From positions 26,273,836 through 26,337,835 of the forward strand of contig JAVDOI010000003.1 of the NCBI GenBank assembly GCA_032191485.1: a DNA stretch of 64,000 bases. Reading direction: 5' to 3'. The DNA comes from Leptoclinus maculatus (Eukaryota; Chordata; Actinopteri; Perciformes; Stichaeidae). Each line of letters begins with the position of its first letter. Position 1 is the stretch's first letter. The notes below the pieces were generated by a model. That model worked only from the letters and a program-made list of their open reading frames with translations, did no database searches and was not told the origin of the DNA. The position numbers were made by a program, and so were the translations under genes. This document shows positions 50,938-63,050 of this stretch, in pieces.

Positions 50938-53146
50938 ATGATTCAGAGGAAGGAGGTCGTGTTGTCTGTTCTGGGGAATCTCCAGGAGGCCACAGAGAGC
51001 TCCGGCCTGGACGCCCTGACCAGAGTGGCCCTGGAGGTGGACCAGGTCCTCGCTCCCTTCCAGCTCCCAGAGACCCCCTGTCAGGATTTCCCTGAGTGGA
51101 CAGGCGTGGATGGCACAGCTCATGGCCTGTACCCACCCGATGCACCTATGGGCCTCCTGCCTCTAAAATGCAATGGAGAGGGCAACCTGCTGTTTGATGC
51201 AGTCAGCATGCTGTTAGTGGGCAACACCGGACTTAGCTTGGAGCTACAGGTGAGCAGTGATGGTTTATAATCTTGAGCTGTATGATCTAAATGTACGCTG
51301 TTGCACTTATATAATCAATACGGTCTCTTTCTATCTGTTAAGACGTGAACTTTGTAATATGAATTAATATTAATATGGCTCCCCACAGGTACGGACAGTA
51401 CTGGAGATGGTGCTGTGGAAGAGATACTACCTGTCTGGGATGATCGATTCAAAAATGATGCTTCAAGCTGTTCGCTTCAGCCTCTCTGCCGAAGAGTCCG
51501 AGGACATGCTGAACCTGCCTGTAGCGGTCTTGGAGGCCATCTTTGACGCAGATGCCAAAGCGTCCTGCTTCCCCGGCTCCTACGCCAACATGTGGCACGT
51601 GTACGCGCTCTCATCAGTCTTACAGTTCAACATCTACTCCATCTACCCCATGTTCAACCTCAAAATCCGACCCTATTTCAACCGCATCATACGTCCAAGG
51701 ACCTGGCCGAAAGACTGTGAGACGCTAACCCTCCACATCATGTGGTCTGGCGAGCTGCAGTCCGAGTCGTCGTTCAAGCCGAACCACTTTGTGGCACTAG
51801 TCCAGACAAGTGACCTCGTGATTGGAAGCCCCGACAGCGAGCAGAGGGCGTCGCCGACTAAGAACGAAGAGCTGCTGAACCAGGAATCGCAGCTTTCTTA
51901 CCCGGGTCTGAAGGACAAGTACAACATCACCAAGAGGACCTTCTACCGCTGGAAGAGGCAGACGCAGGAGCACTGCAAAAAGTCAGCAGCCAGGTACGAG
52001 GCTAAGTATTTCCTGCAGGCCTGCTACTTAGAAGGCAAGCTCATCCCGCTGCACCAGTTCAAAGAGTTTTTCCCTGAGATTTCAAGGTCGTCGTATTACA
52101 ACTGGAAGCACGAGCTCCTGAAATCCGGCGGTAGCTTCTCCACCTCATCGTCGGCCGGAGAGATAAGCCCCGGAGAGAGCACGGAACAGGAGGCCTGGTC
52201 TTCGCCCGAAACCAAGCCGGATGAGCCGGACCCCCATGACAGCATGGTCAACATGTTTGGCCTCAGCCTCGGCAAGCTGGATCTGGAGCGGGCCCAGAAT
52301 GTAGCTCACATGCAGGAAGCTAAGCGCTGTCTGCAAAATTGCATCGCCGTCAACACCTCTCTCCCCTTCCGGATCTTCAAAAGAAATTTCCCGGGGATCT
52401 CCAGGTCAACCTACTACAACTGGAGGAGAGAGGCCATGCTGTTCAACGGCGGTTACAAAGGCAATGTTGGCAGCAGTGAGGACAGCTCAGATGCTGACAA
52501 GAGCCAAAGTCCAAAAAGTCTGTCGCCAGTCCTGCTCAACGCCAACCAGCATTTCGTGCCCAGAGCGAGAATCTGCAGGCGAAAGCACGAAATCTTCAGA
52601 ATGGCGTACATGAGCAAAAAACAGCTCCGAGATGTTGCAAAGCTTCATGTGCAAAAGTCCAAATGGTCCCTGACAAAGTTCAAGCTCAAGTTCCCCTCCA
52701 TGTCCCCTTGCTTTTACTGGCTTTGGCGTAGCAGTCAGAAACGCAAGAAGAAGATTGTCACACAGAACGCAGAGATCAACCTCCCGGAGAGTCTGGAGAT
52801 CGCTGCGACAGAAGACAAGATGACGCAGAGGAGGATGATGGATAGTCAGCATGTGCTCCCATTTGTTGAACGTCCTAAATATATAGAAACGCCCGCCGTT
52901 GATGCCCCGAGTTCAAAGCACATCCTTCCCGGCAAGGCGCCCATACCGGAGCAGATGTTTGCGATGGATGTTGTGGCTCTGGCCAACTTCAAGGCCAAGG
53001 CCAAGCTGTTCCTGCAGCAACGCTTCGAGGAGAAATCCTTCCCCACGTTCAAGGAGTTCAGGTCCTACTTCCCCTTCACCCCGCGCTCGACATACTACAT
53101 GTGGAAGCGAGCTTTGCATCACGGGGTGTCACTGGTTCATGGGTAA
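50938..53146 (+). CDS. vrtn: Vertnin (vertebral development protein), two coding exons
   Basis: Coding exons are 50938-51249 and 51389-53146, giving 689 residues. Collinear similarity to mammalian vertnin is clear in the N-terminal half: GEGNLLFDA, GMIDSK, AIFDADAKASCFP and NIYSIYPM, followed by IRPYFNR. In mammals VRTN is a nuclear DNA-binding factor linked to vertebral number, with reported effects on Notch-related segmentation genes. The C-terminal half holds five divergent copies of a short helix-rich motif, roughly FxxxFPxISRSxYYxWK, at about 276-293, 325-345, 431-451, 531-551 and 655-678, separated by acidic/serine-rich or basic linkers (RKKK near 556). These resemble helix-turn-helix units. 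The N-terminal half (about 75-245) resembles an OTU fold without the catalytic cysteine (L84 in its place). The ATG at 50938 is 20 bases into an exon with acceptor cctccag at 50911-50917; human VRTN starts at the equivalent place. Confidence 0.95.
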
Positions 53147-54195
53147 ATGTATCAAAGCTTTTATCTAATGAAATAAATTGGATGTCAGGAGCTACTTGAA
53201 TGCTTTGTTGGAGAACTTCCCAGCCACAAAAACCTCATGCATCTCTCTGCCTGTGCATTTAACTGTAAACACACTACCTACACATTGCAGTCGCCATGTT
53301 TTCATGTTTTCTAAAAGACTGTTAAGTACACTGGTTTAGCATCTAAATGCTTTGTGTCCTTCCTCTGCCCCGCCACCTCGGCCTCATTCCTCCCTCCTGG
53401 ACATTTGCACATGTGTGAAAAGAAACCGAGTCGTGGGACAGTTTAAGCCCTGCATGTTGCCCTCCAGGCAAAAGGGCAGTTCAAAGCTGTTGTTCAATGG
53501 CATTTAGTTTGAAGCCGTTTCTCCTCCATTCTCTTTTAATTCTTGTTAAGCATTGTACTTTTTGTTTTCATTGTAGTGGGGTTATTAATGCTTAAATGTA
53601 TGATGTTTTTTTTTTATTTCCTTTTGTCGATGTTTGTGATATTGATCTGGGAGGTTCCTGGAGATGTTTTTATTTTTTGTATTCTTTGAATGTAAAGTGC
53701 TGTCAGTATTTGATGTCAGAGATGAGTTTACTCCTTTCTCAAACATCCTCTGTAAACAGGGTTCCTGTCCTTTTTCATACTTCTACTTTTGATTATTGAA
53801 TGTACTCACATTTTGTGCGTGAAGTTTTTAAGTGGTTGTCTCAAGATTTGGGTGTTTTTTTTCACGACATACTTTCAAAATGCCTCCTTGACTTGTGATG
53901 ATGAACACTGTAGAAACTGAGTTTTTGTCACGCTCACACTGTATTTGCACTGAAATGGTTCCCATGACACTGTTGAATGTATTGCCTTAACCACCATGCA
54001 CCCTTTTGTGAAGTTTGAATTTTCCTACTATTCTATTTTTTGAAAAAATGTCTTGAAAACTGAATATAAATGATAATAGTTTGTTTTTTCTGCTACGTTC
54101 ATTTCTAAACTACCTATTTCCTTGTGATATTGGGGAATATTTGCCTAACTATGCAATGTTTTTCAGTAAATAAAGTTCCAGTTCCTCTTCTCACA
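53147..54195 (+). other. vrtn: 3'UTR of vrtn
   Basis: The T-rich region after the vrtn stop ends at a clean AATAAA at 54169-54174 followed by a T/C-rich stretch. An earlier AATAAA about 25 bases after the stop (near 53172) could produce a very short 3'UTR. T runs at about 53608 and 53858 and several AT-rich blocks are visible. Confidence 0.55.
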
Positions 54196-57100
54196 ACGCT
54201 AACCAAGGCATTTTGTTCCAACCCTAAATATTATATTTCAGTTTGTTTCTACTTTTCTTAATCATTGCATGTCTGAAACTGGCCGCCTGCATTGTAGTCA
54301 GTCTGTAGGTAAGGACATGTGTCCTGTTGTAAACCAGTAAACCATCAGCCCTTTACTTCGAGCTTGCTTGAAAAGTTCTCATATCACGGGGTATTTAATG
54401 CTGCGTCATCATGTCAGCTCATTTACACAGACCATTAACATTGTTAAAGCCACCAGTTGTTTTATGCTCCACAATATCCAACGCTGTAAATCATCTCTGT
54501 AATTTTCTCGAATCAATTGGTCCCCCTTCCAAGTCAGTGAGCCCTTGTTCTTGCTGAAGCATACCAATAAGCCCTCCTAATTTCATGCCCCATCAGCTGC
54601 ATGTTGATTTGATTCTCTGTTGGGATAAATTGGACAGTTTAACACATCGCACATTAGTAACAGAGTTCTGCAGTACGTCATGACCCGAAAGACATGCCGG
54701 GTCTTGCTAAGTTAATTCATGTTGACAACCAGTGTACTGGAAAAAAAAGAAACCAGTAGAACAAATCTCTCCCGCTGTGTAACTGCATCCAAATGTGCAA
54801 AACGAGATCAAACCGAGCCAGCGGCTAAAGAATAGAAATGAGCTGTGAGACCGGTTTTGTGGTTTTTGCCCACTGCCATTTCTCTACGTAGCCAATTGTG
54901 CTCATGCTAATGAAGGTAATGGTCAAGAGTAGACGGGATGGAGTACAGAGAGAGAGAGGGGGGAGGGTTTAATTGTATGCATGGGATGGAGGTGTTTGAG
55001 ATAAGGCCAAGAACATCCAAGTGTTTGGGGGGAGGGCAGGAGGTGTAGAGAGAAGGCCAGGGGGGGCAAACCATTGTTTTGATCAGGTGATACCGGTGAC
55101 TGCACCACTTAATGTGTTTGAGGAGAATTTTACAGTAATACGTCTGGATAGTCTTCCTTGTTTTCACATGTTCAATTAGAAATGTCTTTAATGCGAGACA
55201 TCAACAATTGATTCATGCCCTGATACATTTTGAGATGTTGGGCTGTTGGGCTTCCATGACATGTTTTCTGTCAGACTAGTGGAAAGTTAACATTCTAAAT
55301 ATACATTTGGGTGTTTTTGTATTTCTACTACTTTTGTCTATTTACGTCCGTAGATTTATTTTTAAATGATTCACCAGAAGTTAACAATAGTTCATGCCTC
55401 ATTCGCACATTCAAACATAAAAATAAAAATAATGCGGTAGTTTCATGGTGATATCTTCAAGCTACATTTTTTATCTTATTCAAATATCTTCAAATAACAT
55501 GTATTTTAAAGGCCATTTTCTCTAAATTAGCTTTTTCTCAGACTCTGAGCTATAATTCTCCCCTTCAGTAGCACTGACATACACCTTACTATCCAGTTTC
55601 ATTCCTATTTATATTCTGAAGGTTATTACAGAGTGTTTTTTTTAATATATAATTTATAGCCCGATTCACAAGCAAGGACCAAAAAAACGATTTATTAAAG
55701 GCTAACGTGATTGAGATGCGAGGCTTGAACTTCGTGTAGCTCGTCCGGTTAGTCGGATGAGTTGTGGGGAGTTCATTTAAACATTTTATTACTAAAAACA
55801 TGGTGAAGATTGTTTTTTTATGGCCTTTGGCAGTATTTTCTGATTTATGGAGTGATAAAAAGAAATATTCAAAATTCCCTCAGTAAAAACCTATGATTCT
55901 AAAATGTCAACAAAGTGAAACAGGAATTTTCAACTTGGCTTCATCCAAAGTTCAGATTTCTGTTCTGGAAATGGCGAATAAGATAATATCTAATTTGCAT
56001 ATTTAAACATAAGTTTTCAGAAAACTTGTAATCAAAGTAAATCAACTGGGGAAGTCTCATGGTGGTATATATTAGTTCATTCCCTCTATTCACCTGTGTC
56101 TCCCCTTAACAGAACGTACAAATATCAACATTCATATACCTGATTTCAAGTTCTTGTTTTAAAAATACATTTTCCTTTTTCTAAACTAAAGGATAGGTTC
56201 CCGTTTGTCCACAGTTACTGGTGGTTGCAATGCTTCGGCCTGATTTTTGAGGTACTTTTTACATTTTTACTCAAAGTGAGGAGCATTGGTGCATGTGGCT
56301 TCAGGTTAAGGTGACATATTTTCCAGCAGTGTATAGTTAGAAATCTATGTGTTTGAAGGTGTATCAGATGACAAAACTGATCTCTGACTGATTATATTAT
56401 CATTCATTACAACCATCACAAAGCACTAGAAATACATCATTCATGTTGCAAAGTAATCTACCAGGAATAGTTTTATTATTTATAAGAGTTGAAAAAGGTG
56501 AACTTATCCGTTAAGTGCTCTGGTGACATGTGAAGTAATATAAGATGTGATATGAAGTACACATTATTTATCATACACTGGATCAGCCAATAGCCACGTG
56601 AGAACTATTGACAGGCAATTAACACATATTTCGACTTTAAACAGTTTATTTTCATGTGGTCGGTGTCTCAGAATCACCGGGGCAACTTGGCACGAGCAAA
56701 TATTGGATGAAGTCTTCTGTGTTTTCTTCCCCAGTTTGCCATCTCCATCTTCATCACTCATGATAGGAGTAAGTCTCACTGGCGCCGAGCTATTCTACAT
56801 TGTTTATCTTAAAAATAGCATGAAAATAATGAGGGTTGGCAGGTGGGAGCGAAAGTCTTCAAGGATTAGCATACTGCAGTTGGTTCAGAAAGACGGGGCG
56901 ATAAAGCAGAGAGGCGTCTCAAGGATGCCAAATATTCTCGGTAAACAAAACAGACCTGCGAGACTCTCGAGGCTCGTGGTTTACTGCCAATTACCCTCTG
57001 TAGGAGCAGCGATTTGAACTCAGAAGAACTCTGATATTTGAGCCCAGTTTGTGTAAAGTGAAGAAGCAATGCAATTTCAAACTGACATTTTTTAAATAGG

Positions 57101-59253
57101 GTGACATTTTCTAATCTATCCTTGCACATAATGACCACAACTCCAAATCTCTAAATGAACCTTGTTTCATACGTAACTATAAATGTACAGATCCCACATG
57201 TGTTTCACAACAATAGTTTAAGTACATCTCATGTATACAAATGGCCTCAGTAAGTCTCTTTGTTTCAAACACATGTAGACAGTTTTCCCACTAGGTGGCA
57301 GTGGTCTGCTTCATACGTTTCCTTGGTTTTTATAAAAAAGACTCACTTTTGGTTTGGACCGAAAATGTGTTACTGCATGGCTCAGGGTGTGTAGTGCAGA
57401 TATCTCTGGTGATAACTCCATTAATAAACATAATCCAACTTTGCAGCCAGTAATGCAGAAACCAGATAAGGTCTGGGAAACAAATTGTATAATGAGGGAT
57501 TAAAGAGTACAGGAAGGAGACAAATGAAGAGGCGACATCTGTGAGATCTAGTCAGGGATTATTGTGTCCCAGAAACTCGTTCCCTGTATTTGTTATTAAG
57601 TAATGCAAAACTAAAATAATAATTTGCATCAAATGCCAGGATTTAACAGTGAGCTAGAGGTAAGATGATAGATACAAAGCTTATTATGGGTCTGACACCC
57701 CCCCCCCCATCCCTCAAACTAAAGTTTTGTTTTGTGCTGTTTTGTCATTAGATGCAGTTAATAGTCTGTCTATTATTTGTTTATTAATCTGTCTTATAAC
57801 AAACATATACAATGATTCAGCACATAAATCTAGGTAATGTCTAAAGGAGCAAATCCTCTTATGTAATGACATATCTACATTTTTGTTTCTACTTTAAAAG
57901 CACTTTTACTGGTTGAACCTCGATGGATTACCCATAGTCTGACACCACTTCAATCATCATCAATAATATCCATATTTTTGTCATTACCAGCCGGCACAGC
58001 TGAATGTGATTCAGCATCAGTACATGTAGTCTTCTGTTAGCATGCATAAGAAGATTTGATGGTGAAAAGGAGAGAGATTAAACCCGGGCAGTCACACAGG
58101 GACAGCGTGACTACATTTGACTTAAAAATGAGGCTGATGTGAATTAATTTCCCTCTAGGTGCACGTCTTGAGGAATGGGGTTCTGAATTGTTCATGTCAG
58201 TCGAGGAGACAAGAAGCTTTTTGCGAATTTTCCACGAGTAATGTGCAATTTTTATGCTTAATTTTGCACAATGTTGTGTGCCTGTGGAAGGCATTACTCG
58301 AAGGCATTCTAATATCGCAAACCATTGGAGGAAAGCATGAGTTAATTCAATAAGAAACTATTATTTACTTACTGCTGCCTCATATTGCTCCGATCAATTT
58401 CCTCTCACATTCATTGTGAAGTTATTTAGAGGTTTGCCATTGTTGTTGCACATAGGTTCTGATCAGAGACCGGCATTGACAACCTGTGACTTGTTTTTCT
58501 TGCAACTGTTTCACGCTTCGTTTGGCGCTGAATCAATCATTCTGTGATTCTTTTTTTTTTTTGCTGATGAATGAAGGCAGAGAGAGAAAGTGAGTATGCT
58601 TGTGTGAGAAAGACAGAGCGATATGAGGGGATTAAAAAGAGCAGTTAAAGCAACTCTGATCCCAGTTCGCTGCTAAAGCACCAGACCGCATGTCGACAGA
58701 TGATAATCAGGGCTACAGGTCAGGTAAATAAAGGCCTCGATGCGTAATCCATGTTTTTGCGGTCACATAATCCTTTGTGTACGTTTGTTCTGTGGTTCTC
58801 GTACAGTGCTACAACCTGTTCAATTTTGATTCGACGCAAGCCAGGGAAAGCCAAAGGCTTCATCCCTCAATGCAACATCCAAACTGCAAGTCAGAGAGCA
58901 GAACAGCCGGACTGCTAAGTTCAATAAAGTCGGATCCAAAGATGAGAAGGCAGAATGAAACTTCTATGATCCATCTGTTCATCCATCCATCTTGGGTCTT
59001 ACCCTGAGATCTTGGGAAAACTGAGTCCCCCACATAACCCCAAATTGTAATTTTTACACTTTTTTGTCTAGATTAAACAAACAAGAATTCACACGATGAA
59101 TGAGTTTTAGAGGTGCCGATAGTGTAGCAGTCTGGCTCTGTATCCAGAGCCTTTAGACTATATTGCTTTATATCCGTTTAGCTGTCTATATTTGTTCTGT
59201 GATCAGTTGTCTTGAAGATTTTGTTTTCTTTTGTGTTCCTTGTTTCATTTATA
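54196..59253. other. Intergenic downstream of vrtn
   Basis: AT-rich DNA without a recognised gene. A CTCF-like match is at 57288-57300 and a C run near 57700. The 139-residue frame at 56598-57017 has no recognisable domain. Confidence 0.5.
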
Positions 59254-59417
59254 TGGAAGCCCATTCCCGCCAGCAAAAAATAAATAAAATTAGATGACCA
59301 AAAAAAAAAGAAAATGAATTCACAAAAAAAAAGAAAAAAGAAATGAATTCACAAAAAAAAAAGAAAAAAAGAAATTAATTCACAAAAAATAAAAAATAAA
59401 ATTTAATTCACAAAAGA

Positions 59418-59462
<45 letters not shown>

Positions 59463-60699
59463 TTTCACTTTTTCTCTGTCAGCAAAAAAAAAAAAAAAAA
59501 GAAGATGTTTCCAGTTGCTGTTTATTGGTCGCCACCTCAGCCACATTGGTTTCATTCTTTATACTCCAGAGCTGCTTCTTGCTTAACATTCTATTCAAGG
59601 GTGCGTTTGCTCAGTACAATCCATGTGAAACATCATCTGTATTTCATGTGTTGTAAAGCCACGTTTAAAGAAGTCTTCAATGTACTCACAATCCATTTAT
59701 ATGTCAAATGTAGAGTAACCTATGAAGAGCTGCTTCTATGACTGTTGTGTTAAAGTATCTCATAATTTCGACTTTCTATAGCAACTGGAAAAATCGGGTC
59801 AGTGTTATGGTTACAGATGGACGCACCAAAAGGTTTTTTTTTTCTTTTTTTTTTGCTGGTGGAAAAAAAGTAAAATAAAAAAAAAAAGTTATTAGATCGT
59901 AAATTATTAGAATTATTATTATTTATTTTGTGGGTGGATTTTTCATTTTTTTTTGTGAATTACATTTTTCTTTTTTTTTTAAGTTACTATTTCTTTTTTT
60001 TTTTTTTTTAGTGATCCTATTTTATTTTTTTTTTTTTGTGAATTACATTTCACATTCTTACAAAAAAGATCACTAAAAAAAAAAATAAGATCACTAAAAA
60101 AAAGAAAAAAGAAAATGTAATTCACAAAAAAAAAAAAAAAAGAAGGTCCACCCACAAAATAAATAATAATAATTCTAATAATTTTAAATTTTTTTTTATT
60201 TTACTTTTTTCCACCAGCAAAAAAAACTAAAAACTTTTGGTGCATCCATCTGTAACCATAACACTGACCAGATTTTTCCAGTTGCTATAGAAAGTCGAAA
60301 AACAGTCATAGAAGCAGCTATGACATATGAATGGATTGTGAGTACATTGAAGACTTCTTTAAAACGTGGCTTTACAACACATGAAATACAGATGATGTTT
60401 CACATGGATTGTACTGAGCAAACGCACCCTTGAATAGAATGTTAAGCAAGAAGCAGCTCTGGAGTATAAAGAATGAAACCAATGTGGCTGAGGTGGCGAC
60501 CAATAAACAGCAACTGGAAACATCTTTTTTTTTTCTTTTCTTTTTGCTGACAGAGAAAAAGTAAAAAAAAAAAAAATATATATATATATATATATATTTT
60601 CTTTTTTTTGTGAATTAATTTTTTCTTTTTTGTGAATTAATTATAATTTTTTTTTTTGGTGATCGTATTTTTTTTTTTGCTGGTGGGAATGGGCTTCCA
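59254..60699. mobile_element. 1.45-kb palindromic foldback element
   Basis: The two ends are near-perfect inverted copies: tggaagcccattcccgccag at the left and its complement, ending cttcca, at the right. Almost the whole interior is also palindromic about a centre near 60,040. The unique arm block 59505-59830 (ttccagttgctgtttattgg, ccacctcagccacattgg, acagatggacgcaccaaaag) returns inverted at 60230-60520. Poly-A/T runs, (AT)n blocks and gtgaattac / gatcacta words recur symmetrically. TA is present on both outer flanks (59252-59253 and 60700-60701), which would fit a TA target duplication as in Tc1/mariner-type elements, but TA is palindromic, so this is weak. The left arm has a block near 59706-59770 partly missing on the right. 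No transposase is encoded, so it is non-autonomous. Confidence 0.8.
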
Positions 60700-60744
60700 T
60701 ACATTCATACGTTTAGTCCTTCTGTTTTATTTTGATATACTCAC

Positions 60745-61085
60745 CTTAATTAAGCGCCATGCTTAGTTTTACTTCCTGCCTTTGTGATTGCCTGCCCCGC
60801 CCTCATTTGTTCCACCTGTGTCTAACGAGTGTTTAGTCTGTGGGAATCCCGTTTTCGTGTCAGTTTGGCGTCGCTCCCTGTGAGCAGTGTTTCACTTGTT
60901 CTTCTCTTGTGTTAGATCATCTCCTAGTGTTTTTAGTTTCTAGTGTATTGCTTTTGACCAGCCTCTGTGGATTTTGCAAATCCTTGCTGTCCACAGGCTG
61001 CCCTGTGGACGTTCAGCTTGTAAGCCTTTTCCAATCGCTGTACTCATCCTGCTGCTTCCTGATCCCTCTCTGCGTTTCAATCCAA
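60745..61085. repeat. Second member of the 'cttcctgcctttgtg...cacctgt' repeat
   Basis: It lies directly beyond the foldback element and shares its opening with 12355-12560. The T-rich downstream part (gcttttgaccagcctctgtg) has no match in the window. Confidence 0.4.
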
Positions 61086-61099
61086 ACATGTAATTCCTG

Positions 61100-61245
61100 A
61101 AACGTAACAGATAGGTGGATTTTGTTACCTTCGGATGGAGTCAGCTAGAACCCCCTTTTTTTTCCAGTCATTATGCTAAGCTAAGCTAACCCTCTCCTGG
61201 ATGCAGCTCACCATACAGACATAACAGTGCCATGATGTCACGCTA
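61100..61245. mobile_element. Degraded fragment of the same MITE family
   Basis: It contains the ccagtcattatgctaagcta core and a worn right part (catacagacataacagtgcc). It lacks clear ends. Confidence 0.5.
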
Positions 61246-63013
61246 GTTTTCATGGTTAAATATTGTGAAACAGGCAGAGTTCAAGCACGCCCGTCAATGA
61301 CATGCCCTCAGCTGTCTACAGGGTTACTGTGTTCTCCTAGGTGACGGCTGAAGGCCGGATAAGTGTGCTTGTCAAAAGAACTATCCTCCACTATTAATGT
61401 CCTCTTTTGATTCCCTGTGTCAATAAGAGAGTCTTATTAGTAGCCTCAATGAACCTCCCATAATGACCATGTGGACTCTATTGTGAGTGAGGTGTAACAC
61501 AGCTGTTGGGTCCCCTAATGGCTAATGTCCAGGGTTGTGATTACACTAAAAGCATCGTGACCACTAACCATGAACTCATTTCAACGAGCGCTTCTGTCTG
61601 CAAAATGAGGAGATAAGAGCTAATTGCCAGATTTAGTGTCAGTACAAGAAAAGACGAGCAACGTAAAGGGGGATAGCTATGAAGCCAGGGCGGGAAATTA
61701 GAGTTTGGGTAATAACTGGCTGTCTGCATTAATAACTCCCAGCAAACACTTTAATTCAGAGCTTTTTGCATTTGTGACAGCAGCGTTTTGATTGCCAGTC
61801 TCTACACAACCTCATAGTTGTTACTATTAATTATCTTGTGTCTTTTTAATGGAATGTGAAATAATTCAGAACAATTCTGATTCATTTTTTTGTCTTAAAT
61901 TGACCCGGCTTTGACAACTCTCCTCTTTGAGCTTCCACCTTCAAATGAGCTCCGTTGGTCTTGTGTTTAGAGCAAAGAGTCCTGAGGCAAGAAGGACAGA
62001 TGTTTTCAGGTAATTAATAGCGATGTGTGCTGTTCTGAGATCAGCCTATTTCAATAAAAAGAAAAGCTTTAACAGAGACTGCACTTAAATTGTGCAGCAG
62101 AGTTTTACACGAAACAAACGTCTATTAAGCCGACTTGAATCAGCTGAATCAAATAGTCCCTTATGTCGATTTATGTCCTTTGCTGACTATATCAGGCTGA
62201 ATTATTGCAGGTGTTGTAGTCCTGCTGCGTCTCAAGCTTCAGTCAGACCCCCTCAGGCTTGTAATAATTAAAGAAATGTAGGGAACTATGAAGATCTTAG
62301 ATGTGCACTTGGGGACATTCTACACAACTGGCCTTGTGAGAGCTACATTCCTCGTGATAAGCGTGTGAGGCTGTGTGTGAGGGATTCTATGGTTTGCACA
62401 CAAACAAGGTTATGGATTTTTTTTTATACACGTAAAAAATACTATTTCTTACTCCTTGCAACATAATCCATAACCAAGAAATATCTTGTGACTTTCATTA
62501 CATAATCAATCCAATGAGATTACAACGTTAACATTAAGGCGAAGGCTTTTCTGTATCACTGATAATGAAAATACAGGCGTAAGACTTGCAAAGTACATTG
62601 ATCCTATAAAAAAGACTGTCATGCCTCATTTCTTGGCATGTAATGAATCCTTTTTACTTATGACACTCTCGTTTAATCTGAAATCGTCACATATTAATAG
62701 GTGCATCTGCTAAATGCAGAAAAGCTCCCCTATAAGGTTAAGAAACTTTGACTGATCTGTAGGATTTGCGCTCCACAACGCAGATGTTAGAATATGTAAT
62801 GGATTGTGTGAAATTTTTTAAATTTCATGCGACCAACACAGACCGTGAATGTCAAGCAAAAAGAGTAAAACACACGCTCCTCCGCTGTAGACTATTCCCG
62901 TTCTAACTCGGCACCAGCAGGCTGTATAATAATAATAGATGATGTAGTTCTAATAGGTTACATAACAATATACTGATGCAAATGTGAGAAAATTAGCTGT
63001 ACTTTCCAAGTAC

Positions 63014-63050
<37 letters not shown>

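Noticed and set aside
56598..57017. 139-codon plus-strand frame
   Set aside because: No recognisable domain, and no splice partner or start context that favours coding.
59505..59741. 78-codon frame inside the foldback element
   Set aside because: The inverted copy does not keep it open, it lacks a domain, and the sequence resembles untranslated DNA.
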